64,000 bases of DNA from Locusta migratoria (Eukaryota; Arthropoda; Insecta; Orthoptera; Acrididae). The notes under the pieces were generated by a model. It was not told the DNA's origin. It made no database searches and saw only the letters and a list, made by a program, of their open reading frames with translations. This document shows, one piece after another, positions 46,541 to 56,679 of the stretch. Each line of letters opens with the position of its first letter. Positions within the stretch are counted from its first letter, which is position 1. The DNA is taken from the NCBI GenBank assembly GCA_026315105.1, contig CM048747.1, forward strand, positions 278,787,491-278,851,490, written 5' to 3'. A program made the translations under genes and the position numbers.

Positions 46541-46586
<46 letters not shown>
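46541..46586. repeat. 46-base poly(A) run
   Basis: Uninterrupted A46, plus-strand. It could be the tail of a plus-strand retroposon whose body I cannot recognise, or a slippage-grown tract. Confidence 0.9.
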
Positions 46587-46588
<2 letters not shown>

Positions 46589-47082
46589 AAAACACAGAAA
46601 TATCTAATTTATGATATTTAAAAGTTATATAGTAAATAAGCAATTTTCAAATTCTTTGACAGTGTAATAATATTTTCTTTCAACACTTTTTGAGTTTTAT
46701 TTTTAAAAATATTAAGAGAGGCTGTGTGTGCCTATATAGGTAAAGTGATCGCATAACTGTCTTGTGTTTTTTTAAGTCGTATTACTGCTATGTCTATATT
46801 GTACAATTGCTGAGTATTGTGATTGTGAAAATTGGACGCTAGATGTGTCGAGACTGCCGGAAGCTTCGTTGTACCCAAGGAGGTTAGATTCTTACCGTTT
46901 ACTACGTGTATGCTATCGCTAGCGCCTGTGTTTGGTGTATATTTGCCGTGCACTGTGAATATTTTGTGTTTACGATTCTTTTACGTGATTATAAACAGTG
47001 ACTTAAGTGAGTTCGACTATCCTAAGAAAAGTGTTTCGACGGAATTTCAGCTACCATCGGACTTTTCTTTCCATAGAAAAAC

Positions 47083-48050
47083 ATGGATGAACCCGTAAAG
47101 GAAGAATACACTTGTTTTCTCGTTCCACAGGGCAACCCGTCCTGTCCAACCGACAGCTCTTGAAATCGACGATTGGATGATAGAGGTAATTGAAATTAAT
47201 CCTGACTCTCTACAGACCGTGCAATTAGATGTCGAAAAATACTTCATTGGCAAGTTTCTAAATCCTTTCATAGCAACTGAGTCGAATTTGTACATAGAGA
47301 TGGAACCAAAAACATTGTTTCTATCAGGAAAGCTGATATGACGTACCAAACCGTCAGAGTATTAAATGCCCCTACAGAAATTGACAACCAGTTAATTAAA
47401 GACGTCATTAACAGATACGAGGAGGTTAAATCTATCTCTAATGAAAGATGGCGAAAACAGTGTAAACTTCAGTGTTATATTGGCATCAGGTCTGTAGAAA
47501 GGAGGTTAAATCCGATACATATTACATCTTACATCTCCGTGGCTGACTACAAAGCACACACAGTATATTCTGGACAACAGTCTACGTGTTACATTTGTAA
47601 TGAGCCAAGACACTTCCACCAAGACTGCCCATGCCATGTCCTTGTTGTCAGAACTAATTTAGCACAGTGGCAAAAACTCACACTACCTGATTTGTTGTCA
47701 AACAATCATGAATCCCTTCCAGTTAATGATGACAGTGCAAGTACTTCTGTGCCTATCATAAATCATAGAGAATTCCCTCCTTTGTACAGTAAGGAATCAT
47801 GATCCTTCTGTTCACAAATGCAAAGCACAGATTAAGAAAAGGCCATTAGAAATAATGGAAGACTGGTCAGATGACGAGTCTTGCCATGCATTACATTCCA
47901 GCTGCAAACAAAAGCCGTGTGGTGCAGAATCGGCAACTGAAACAAACAGCACAAAAATGGAAGTGATGTCAGTAGCAGGGGAGAGCCCACTACCAGCTTC
48001 AATCAAAATGGACCAAAGGCCAAACTTGGGGGAAATATAACACATGCAAA
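47083..48050 (+). pseudogene. L1/Tx1-like LINE ORF1
   Basis: The frame opens at ATG 47083 (MDEPVKEEYTCFLVPQG), shifts near 47130 into PTALEIDDWMIEVIEI and GKFLNPFIATESNLYIEM, and shifts again near 47310 into SIRKADMTYQTVRVLNAPTE. From 47338 it is open for 155 codons and ends at 47802. It includes a CCHC knuckle CYICNEPRHFHQDC (47587) and an acidic Ser-rich tail with NHREFPPL. A further decayed stretch (MEDWSDDESCH, 47855-48040) follows. ORF1 proteins of this clade bind RNA and have the same YDGQ-CYICNEPGH layout. Confidence 0.75.
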
Positions 48051-48261
48051 GGAGCCATAGACAGATGTACAGTAAGTGACTGAACAGGACTATACTCACG
48101 TACCTACAGATAAATAACCTGCCAATCCAATCGTTCTGGTGGAGGTAGCAGAAGACAGTGTAGGACACAAAACTTACGAACAGAAGTCGATTAACACTAT
48201 TTCAGAATGAACATTGGAAAACAAAGACAATTCAAAGGAAAACTTGGCAAATCAATACACA

Positions 48262-48480
48262 TGATGACGTTCAAATGTTCTTAAATCTTTCGGACTCAAC
48301 TGCTTGGTCATCAGTCCATAGCTTATAAACTACTTAAACTAAAGTAAACTAACCTAAGCACAACATGAACACCCATGCCCTTGGGGGGGACTCGAACTCC
48401 TGATGGCGGACACCTGGACACACCACAGCTTCGGGCCCCAGTGTGCATGGCTAATCTGTTGCGGCTACACAACGACGTAG
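48262..48480 (-). mobile_element. tRNA-derived SINE
   Basis: On the minus strand a tRNA-like head lies to the right: a B box AGTTCGAGTCC (48399-48389) and a degenerate A-box region near 48455-48440. A body with (TTTAGTTTAAG)-type sequence follows, then a tail with GGACTGATGACC...GAGTCC (48317-48292). The layout matches an abundant arthropod SINE family (tail GTCATCAGTCC in reverse). Ends and duplication are not exact because the copy is old. Confidence 0.7.
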
Positions 48481-48929
48481 GCTTAAACTGCATTTGAGCT
48501 CAAAAGTCTCTTGTAATCAAAGAAAACTACATTCTTAGAAGGATGGTGTGAAGTCTAAAAATGTACTGTACCAAACAGACAGAAAAATCCAAGGAATAAG
48601 ATTCAATCAATACAAGTGATGTAAAGCCCCACTGTAAAACTAAATATAAAGAAGCCAGTATCAAAGTGAAGCCTTTAGAAGGAAAAAAATCGGTGCTTGT
48701 TATTATTAAAAATATGGAAAAATTCATTTCCACCAGTTTTGTGTTTTAATTGTTTTATAGCTATCAGCATATGCATGTGTTAATCATTCAACAGTTTAAA
48801 GGAGTATGTAATTACTTTTTAGATTCATTGTAGAAATAGAGTAATGCAATCATTTCTTCTAAAAGTAGAAACGTTTTACTTTTTTTCTGCTCAATAAATG
48901 TCCCACACACACACAATAACATCTATAAA

Positions 48930-49560
48930 CATTAACAAGATTACTTCTGAGACCAAAATGCAGCACTGAAGGAATATCGGTATCAATCAGGGACTTGACA
49001 TTACCTTGTTACAAGAAGTTCTGTAGAATAACCTTAAATTTGAATGCCATGTAACAATTCTTAATGTATCAGTTGAAACCAATGTAGGGACCGCAATTTT
49101 AGTTAGAGAGGTTATCCTTGTTAACAGATATTGAGAGACTAAAGTCTGGCAGAAAAATAGGGATAAAAGTCTTTGATGCTACTGTTATTAACCTATATGC
49201 TCATTCAGGGACCTTTAAAAGACTATAAAGAGCAGTTTTTTTAAAGAGGAGATAATATATTTATTATGCAAAAATCTTAAAAATCTTTTAATTGGAGGTG
49301 AATTTAACCCTGTGATTAGTAAAAAAGATTAGATTCCTCATTTTAATGGCTGCAATGAATTGAAGCAGTTAGTCGTTGATTTACAACTGAGGGATGATGG
49401 AAATGAAATATCCAACAGCTGTCACCTTCATGTATGTGGGTCCACAATATTGCAGCAGGATTGATATGCATTACACAGTCTTGAGAGATCCTCACTGAAA
49501 GCAGAAATTATTCCCATCTCTTTCTCTGATCACAGCAAAATTTAACTCAACAACCGATTC
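48930..49560 (+). pseudogene. L1/Tx1-like LINE ORF2 endonuclease remnant
   Basis: Plus-strand pieces: GLDITLLQEVL near 48990 (the catalytic Glu of QE), VGTAILVREVILVNRY, LLIGGEFNPVISKKD near 49290 (GDFN changed to GEFN), and ISFSDHSKI near 49520 (SDH). Stops intervene. The spacing agrees with an APE-type domain. Confidence 0.65.
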
Positions 49561-50036
49561 GCCGTTTTAGAGGGCAGTGGAACCTCAACACATCACTGAT
49601 GCTAGAATATGACTTACAAGACTGTCTGAAGGAAGCATGGACAATGTGCCTATGTTTGATAGAGAGACACACATCAGTGACTGTCTAGTGATGCAACAAG
49701 GCAAAACCCAAACTTAGAAAAGTACTCTCTAAGGACAGATTGCAAGGAGCAAGAGAGATGAAGATCATTACAGAATTTTGAATATGAACAAAATGTACCA
49801 ACAACATCCGACTGACAGACATAAAAAAAACCAAGGCCAAATTGCTCAGTATAAAGAGAATGCAGATGGAAGGATTAAAATTAAAATCCAAGGTTAACAC
49901 CTTTTCAGAGGACGAAACCACGTCTTTGTACTGCCTACTGAGGCATGCCAAAAACAGTAGACAGACCTTCTTCATTGATAAATTTCAGTCTGAGCACAGG
50001 GTGGCTCTCACATCTAAGAAAGACACAGTAAATTAG

Positions 50037-50316
50037 GTGTATCAGTATTATGAAAACCTCTACTCTGCAAATGTCACATCTGACGAAACCTTCAAAGAAT
50101 TTGTAGATATAATTGTCCCACAGATTTCAGACTACAAAAATGAAGACTTCCTGGTAGAACTCAGTAATGAAGAAGTTCTCAAAATCATCAGCAAGTCACC
50201 TATGAAAAAATCGCCAGGACCGCATGACTTACCTGTCGAATTTTATAAACGTTACTAGCCAGTGATTAGAGATAGGTCCACTCAAGTGATACAGGGGAAG
50301 CCAGTACCTACAAGTT
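50037..50316 (+). pseudogene. L1/Tx1-like LINE RT N-terminal part
   Basis: MYQYYENLYSANVTSDETF and SPMKKSPGPHDLPVEFYKRY match the opening of L1/Tx1 RTs (YYxxLYS...KSPGPDGxPxEFY). It ends at VIQGKPVPTSF, where the TTAA-flanked insertion begins. Confidence 0.75.
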
Positions 50317-50890
50317 TTAACCCTATGACTGCTATGGACGTCTATAGACGCAGCTCCACGCCCTTCCCCTGGTGTTGTGGTCATCCCGAGACACAGAGCT
50401 GTATTTTCGCAACATTTATTCAGTAGCTGTTCAGAGTTTAGGCCGCATATTTCGGACTTGCGTCTGTGCTTACTGCTGCAGTCCTTCATTGTTGATGTCT
50501 GTTTCGCATTTTGTGTTTTTGTGTAAATTAAGTACAAAAAATTAGAAATGTCATGGACTGGTAATCATTCCCTGCTCATAAGAAGCCTTTCGGCCCTTCT
50601 ACTGCAGTAGCTGTTCAGTTGTCTGGATGTACAGTGTTCCCTCTTTGCAGAATTCGACTTCAAGTCCCATGTTTTCGTCATACGAAGTCGAACTTCGAGA
50701 TTTTTTTTGGGCACTGATTTTATCTGGCGACTTTATCTAACATTTTATGGCTGAATGTGGCTAGCAACATTGTTTTCTTTATTATTTTTAAGAAAACGCG
50801 TGAAGTTGTAGAAGATGGTCAAATTTCATTTATTTCAACAAAGTATTGGCCGAGGCATAATAGCTCAAAGTCGCCAGAAATTCACGCTCA

Positions 50891-51007
50891 GTCTGCGCAA
50901 CTTTACGCATGAAGTGAAACCAATGTTTATATCTCATCAAGTATTACTTGTCTGCGCAACTTTACGCATGAAGTGAAACCAATGTTTATATCTCATCAAG
51001 TATTACT
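50891..51007. repeat. 59-bp perfect tandem duplication
   Basis: Units 50891-50949 and 50950-51007 (start GTCTGCGCAACTTTACGCAT) are identical. A third, diverged relative lies near 51450-51500. Confidence 0.92.
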
Positions 51008-51574
51008 GCCAAACATCACCAACGTTCATAGAGGACATATGCGAAATGTTCATATAAAATTTCTGCGAAATCCATGATGGTCGAGCGGGAAAATGTTCCG
51101 AAAGTAGTGACCGTGAAATGGATCAGAAAAGAACACACATATGACTGGAAAGAAAACGATTTCTAGCCGTTAAACCCCGACTTTAATGACTCGAGTGTAG
51201 GACACAAATGTCAAGTAGATGTTCGTCATAGTTGTAGCCCCTCAGATATAATACTGTATGCCAAACTTAGGATGTTTTGTTGGGCACCGATTTTTTCTGG
51301 CGTTTGACTAACATATTATGACTGAATTAGGCTCACAAAATTATTTTCTTTATTATTCTTAAGAGAATGCGTGTAGTAGTATACGCATTTATTTCAACAA
51401 AATATTGCCCAACATAAAACATCACAAAGTCGCCAGAAAATCGCGCTCAATCGGCGCAAATTTGCGCATGAAGTGAAACAAGTGACTATATCTGATATAG
51501 TATTAGTTCGACGTTTGCCATATAAAAAAAATCCTTCGAATTCCGTGATGAACGAATGGCAAAATGTTTCGAAA

Positions 51575-52373
51575 CAGTGGCGGCGCTAGGCGTCGGTGAC
51601 GTCGGCAGCCGCAGACGGCCTCGCGCCTGTGGGGGCCTCGCAAAACATTGTTAAAATTTTAGTTGTTTTTTTTTTTCTTTTTGATATTTGATGTTTAACG
51701 GCGCTTTTCAACTGCTAGGTTATGTAGCGACGACCTATATCTTACACTAGCTTAACCAAAGGACGAACACAACATCCGTATCCGAGAGTGGGATTCGAAA
51801 CCCGACGAGAGCCATCTCGTTCACCGTGGTATGACGCCTTAATGCGCTCGGCCATCGTCCGTATTTATTTCCGTATGACTGCAGCAGTGATTCAATTTTT
51901 TGTTAAGTACTTGCAAAAGAACGTCTCCGGTACATTTTAGGAAACAATTTGGAAGAAGTATATCTAAATCTTTATATAACACTCAGAATCATGCTCACAG
52001 TTCCAGTCAGTACAGCTTCGACCGAAGCTTCACAAAGCTAAAATTAAGACTTAAATGAGAAGCACAATGAGCCAAGGAAAACTATCTGCATTGTCAGAAC
52101 TTTAAATTCAAGCCGAAATACCGGCTAGTAATGTGATATTAAAAATAATTTCAGTGAGGCGAAAAGTTTCTCTATTTTAATTTCTGTTTGTTTACTGTAA
52201 TTTTTGTCATCGCAATAATACTTTTATATTATACTAATAAAATATTAGTATAATGATTATTGATGTATAATTCAGATCATTCTTTTTAACATTTTCGTCC
52301 TTACTGAATAAATGAAAGGGGACTCGCAAAGACGAGTTCGCCGACACCCAGGTTTCGTGTAGCGCCGCCACTG
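51575..52373. mobile_element. hAT non-autonomous element (799 bp)
   Basis: Perfect 14-bp terminal inverted repeats CAGTGGCGGCGCTA (51575 and, inverted, 52373). An exact 8-bp duplication TTTCGAAA lies at 51567-51574 and 52374-52381. No transposase; interior AT-rich with GC-rich ends. The preserved ends and duplication suggest that it is the youngest layer of this nest. Confidence 0.92.
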
Positions 52374-52701
52374 TTTCGAAATAAGGTCATTTGACATGGA
52401 ATGACCAGTAAGCAGTCTCAATGTGCATAATGTCTGTGTAGTAATACATCTGCAAATTCAAAGCTATGTAAAAAGTGTCCAGATAAATTGTGTGTATAGG
52501 ATCACACTCAGAAGGTGGCACAGCCGCGACCGCCCGCGGCTGCAGCAATATTCAGCACAGGGCGAGGTCGCGCGATCGGCTGGTTCAGCCGCCTGCAGGA
52601 TGCCATGGGGCCACCCCTTAGCCCACGTAACAGGATTAGGCGGCCGCAAGGACGCGCGCGACAGACTGGATGTTAGGTGGCAGCAGCAGCTAAAAGGTTG
52701 A

Positions 52702-53460
52702 AGGCAGCACAGTTGTATCAGTCCCAAAGAATAACACAAAGAGAAACCACTTCCCTATTAAATTCCGATTATAAAATAGTTGCTAGAATCCTAAACAACA
52801 GACTCTCGCATTTCGCTAATAAATAAATAAATAAATAAAAAATAGCTAGTCCATATCAATCATGTGTGTCCAGCAGAAATATATTAAAAATATATCAGAA
52901 TACAGGGATAAAATATCCGTAACCTCTGTGACCAACATAACGTGTGCAAACTTGTTCATCAACTTTCATAGAGCATTATATTAGGTGGTCCACAGGTTCC
53001 TAACCACAACTATGAGGAAAACAGGCTTCCATGAACGTATTATCAGAGTAATAAAGAATGTCACAACAGGAATCACCGCTAGTGTAGGAGTCAACTACTA
53101 CAAGACAAAGCAGATTTAGATAAGGTGTGGCGTTCCTCAAGGAAGAACCCTCTCCATGCTCTTGTTCGTTCTTTAGTTAGAGCCTTTCCTTCTCAGAGTT
53201 CATTTCTGTTTAACACGTCTCACAATATCTGGATGTCAAACAAATCATCAATGCCCATGCTGATGATGTAGGAGTCTTGCTGAGAAATCGTGATGACATT
53301 TCCAAATTAGAACGTTTAATTGGAAGAACGCCTCAGATCAAATAACTGGACTCATAATAGAAAACCTGCATCATAGTGTCAATCAAATTCAGAGAGCAAC
53401 ATTGATTAACAACTGCTTACTCTCCAAAGCATATTACACAGCACAACTGTCCCACTACCT
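52702..53460 (+). pseudogene. L1/Tx1-like LINE RT, continued
   Basis: After the insertion: GSTVVSVPKN, then LLNSDYKIVARILNN (52755), a (ATAA)n microsatellite (52818-52842), TTGITASVGVNYYKTKQ and IRCGVPQGRTLSMLLFVL (53125), and later LLSKAYYTAQ (53420). The YADD box near 53260 is degraded (ADDVGVLLRN in one frame). Dead. Confidence 0.7.
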
Positions 53461-53700
53461 AAAATGATTGAAACTGTCACCAATTATATTGTGATGTAAA
53501 ATGTTTTACATCACTTATTCAGGTAAGGCACAAGGAGTTATTTAACAGGTTGGAAGAGATCCTGTGGGAGAATTTTCTTTCTGCAGGAACACTTGACTTC
53601 AACAAGTGTCTGGCCAAGTCTAAGAGTACACGCTGCCATGTAGAACCTTAAATCAGGGAAGCTTGTTGAAAGGAGTATTCCATGAAAAATGGTGTGCCTT

Positions 53701-54655
53701 TGTTTTAAGTTGACCGAATGTGAAAGGTCGGACTTCCTACTTCTATTGTATTTTAAATACAATAAAATGTTCTACTTCCTTTTAAAGCTAAAAGTTGGTG
53801 GATTATTTCAAGAAGTAGTTGAAGACTAATTTTAATAGAATTATATTTTCGCTATGAGTTTATTTACACAGTTTATCAAGAAAGTAAATTTTGTTGGTGC
53901 TTTGTAGGAATGGAATAGCTAGGCCTGCACTCAAGAACGTCAACATATACTTCATGAATGCAGATTACTATAAATACTCATAATTTTTGTGTAATTTAAT
54001 GGAGGAAGTGGTAGCCACTTTTTTTCTTCACACAGTCAACACCAGCAAGAACACACATAAAGGATTATGCTTCATTTGACGACCAAAAGACAGGACAGAA
54101 CGGCAACAAGAGGATTTAAAACGCTTCTGTATATTGAGAGATTGTGCTACGACACCAGGCTGCAACCAGAAGATTAGATAAATTTCACGTTATGTGGAAA
54201 CCCTGAAATAGAATTCGGCGACTGTGAATTGATTATAAAGTACGAAACAGTGAAGAAATTTCTGAAGAGAAAGATAAGTATTACTAAACTCGACATTTGT
54301 CGTAGACATTTTGTTACTAAACGCAACTAACCGTTCTCCAACGCCAATCACGGAGAAACAAACAGTTTAGAAGAGATATTACCGATCACTTATACCACTA
54401 ATCTCGTATCAATCGCTCAAAGAGAAGAATTTTGGCCAACAAGACGTACAGAAGCGAGTGAAGGGAACAACCCGACTACGAAACAAACCAAGATGACGCC
54501 TGGTTACCGCATTTCTTGTTAGCAAATAATACACAGTGATTTGAAATTATAGTTACTTTTATTTCTGCAAACCAAATATTTACCATACAGTACAGTAGCA
54601 CATTGAACAATCTAAAAAGACAGTAAAAAAAGCCAAGGCAACAGCGCCAAAGACA
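53701..54655. other. unassigned DNA; may include copia 3' end
   Basis: An AATAAA-like signal lies on the minus strand near 54560, downstream of the copia pol. A copia 3' LTR could lie here, but with the 5' LTR missing its limits cannot be set. Confidence 0.35.
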
Positions 54656-55612
54656 TTATTTGCAAGTCACATATGGGTTCTCATTTCTCACACCCTCACT
54701 AGAACCCATATCTTCTTGATTCTGAAACCCAAGTTCTTGTATCAGTGAATGATGCCGAGGCTTCGTCATTATATCAGCAGACATCAGTGGTGAAGGAACA
54801 TGTTCTATAACTAGTTCACAAGCTTCTACTTTTTCTCGTATAAAGTGATGTTTGGTATCTATAGGTTTTGTGCATACTTTATAACTACTCGTTTTTAACA
54901 AGTCAATTCTGGCTCTGTTGTCACAAAATAACTTAAGTGGATCTCTGCAAAAACCAGGCGATAAATCTTGCTCTAATCTTCTCAGCCAAAGTGCTTCTTG
55001 ACAAACAGCTGTCAGAGCCATGTTCTCAGCTTCTGTTGTTGACAGTGCAACAGTAGGCTGTTTTTTGCTGTTCCAAGAGATAGTTGCCCTTTGACATTTA
55101 AATAGGTAGCCAGTAGTTGATTTTCTGTCATTGGTGTTCCCTGCCCAATCTGCATCACTATAACCAGTGATGTTAAATTCTTCTTCTTTTGAGTAACATA
55201 ACATCAAGCTTTTGGTGGCTTGAAGATACCTAAAAATTCTCTTCACTGCATTCCAGTGAGGCATGCCTGGATTGTTAGAAAATCTGCTAACAAGACCAAT
55301 CGGAAATGCTAAGTCAGGCGTTGTCCCTAGTTGTGCATACATCAGGCTGCCAACTGCTTCTCGATAAGGTTCACTTCTCATTTTCTCTTCATCATATTTC
55401 GTTTTAGGACTCATGTCGTGGGTGACCACTAGATTATTGTCAAGTGGAGTCCATGTAGGATTACAGTCTATCATGTTGAATTTTTTCAAAATTTGATTAA
55501 TATAATTCTCTTGATCTAAGAGTAAGATTCCTTTCTTCCAATCTCTTGTGATACAGGTGCCTAAAACAATTTTAACTTCACCAAGATCCTTCAGCTTAAA
55601 CCTTTCTTTCAA
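54656..55612 (-). pseudogene. copia element RT C-terminal part and RNase H
   Basis: A 318-codon open frame on the minus strand. It has FKLKDLGEVKIVLGT (copia RT), REAVGSLMYAQLGTTPDLAF, YLQATKSLMLCY, GYSDADWAGNTNDRKSTTGY (RNase H opening with SDADWAG), ISWNSKKQPTVALSTTEAE, LWLRRLEQDL and FCDNRARIDL. It ends ADIMTKPRHHSLIQELG, the usual copia C-terminus. This stretch is intact, but the upstream RT is broken. Confidence 0.9.
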
Positions 55613-56677
55613 CTCATATTTGAATTATTATTGAACAAAAGCATATTACTGAACACAAGCATATCATCAACATAAATAGCTACAATCAAAATATGTTCCC
55701 CTTGAATTTTCGTATACACACAAGGGTCTGCATTTGATCTTTTAAAATTAAAACTGATTAATTCCTTATCTAACTTCAAATTCCAACAGACACCCTTGTT
55801 TCAGACCATATACAGCTTTCTTCAGTCTTTTAATGTTCATGTTCTGTATTGTCTTGGTAATTGGGTCCACATAAGGAATTCTTAGATAAATTTCTTCTGC
55901 CAAATCACCTTGCAGAAAAGCAGTGACCACATCCAAATGATCTTTGCCAAAGTCACATTTAGTTGATAAACAGTAGGTATCTTAATGAATTGTATCTAAT
56001 GACTGGAGCATAGGTTTCATCATAGTTTAGTCCAGGTTTCTGTGCACAACCTGTTACAACTAACCTAGCTTTATAGCACACCATGTGTTCTGCTAAATAT
56101 TTTTTGTCTTAAAGTTCCATTTGGTACTTATTGGTTTCCTGGAGGCAGAATAGCAGGTTCCCATGTGTTATTTTCCTTGTGTGATTGTAGTTCTTCTTCT
56201 ATTGCTTCTAGCCATTTATCACAATTTTCTGAGCTTAATGCTTCTTATAGTGTAACTGGATCTGGACACAAATGTTTGTTGTGGTAAGTGATACAAATCC
56301 CCCATCTTTATCGGTCGTGGTATTCTTGAAGATTTTCTCTGTGGCTGTACATTCACAGGTTGCTCTGCTACTTCTTGATTTTCTGAACTCTGTGGATGTA
56401 CATTCACAGGTTGTTCTGTTTCTTCTTATGGGCTTTCTGAACAAGTTTCGCTAGCTGTTGTGGATCTTCTATTTGCATCAGTAGAATCAGGTTCTTGTTC
56501 AGTTTCTTCTGTTCTGGTCATTTCTGTTCCATATTGATTCTTGTCATTCAGTGTATGGAATAAATGAGCGATTTGTCTCCTGCAGTTTAACATCTTTTTT
56601 GTCTATTTCATGTCTTCTTTCGTCAAAAATCACATCTCTAGCTTTTGTAAGCTTCTGGTGTATTGGTTCAAATAATC
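55613..56677 (-). pseudogene. copia element RT N-terminal part and integrase end, broken
   Basis: The minus strand has YVDDMLVFSN (catalytic box, near 55670) with a frameshift just after it, then stops. The order continues upstream to KLTKARDVIFDERR near 56640, the copia ARDVIFDE motif after integrase. Repeated Glu/Pro-rich units lie near 56300-56420. Coding is cut at about 56677 by the palindromic element; the rest of integrase, protease and gag are not in the window. Confidence 0.75.
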
Positions 56678-56679
56678 GG

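Larger units (their letters stand above)
50321..52697. mobile_element. non-autonomous piggyBac-like element
   Basis: It starts CCCTATGACTGCT just after TTAA (50317-50320). It ends GCTAAAAGG just before TTGA (52698-52701), a one-base variant of the expected TTAA. Removing it restores the interrupted LINE reading. No transposase was seen. It contains a 59-bp tandem duplication, two diverged long repeats (50640-51200, 51200-51560) and a hAT MITE. The piggyBac call rests on the TTAA site and the CCC terminus; the inverted ends are only partly alike. Confidence 0.6.
46830..53700 (+). mobile_element. L1/Tx1-like LINE, decayed and multiply interrupted
   Basis: Order on the plus strand: 5' leader from about 46830, ORF1 (47083-48050), ORF2 endonuclease (about 48930-49560), RT start (49840-50316), then RT resuming at 52702. 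The resumption is exact: VIQGKPVPTSF before the gap, GSTVVSVPKN after it, with NSDYKIVARILNNRLSHF and IRCGVPQGRTLSMLLFVL following. A SINE sits between ORF1 and ORF2, and a piggyBac-like element splits the RT. Stops and shifts are frequent. The right end near 53700 is approximate. Confidence 0.75.
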
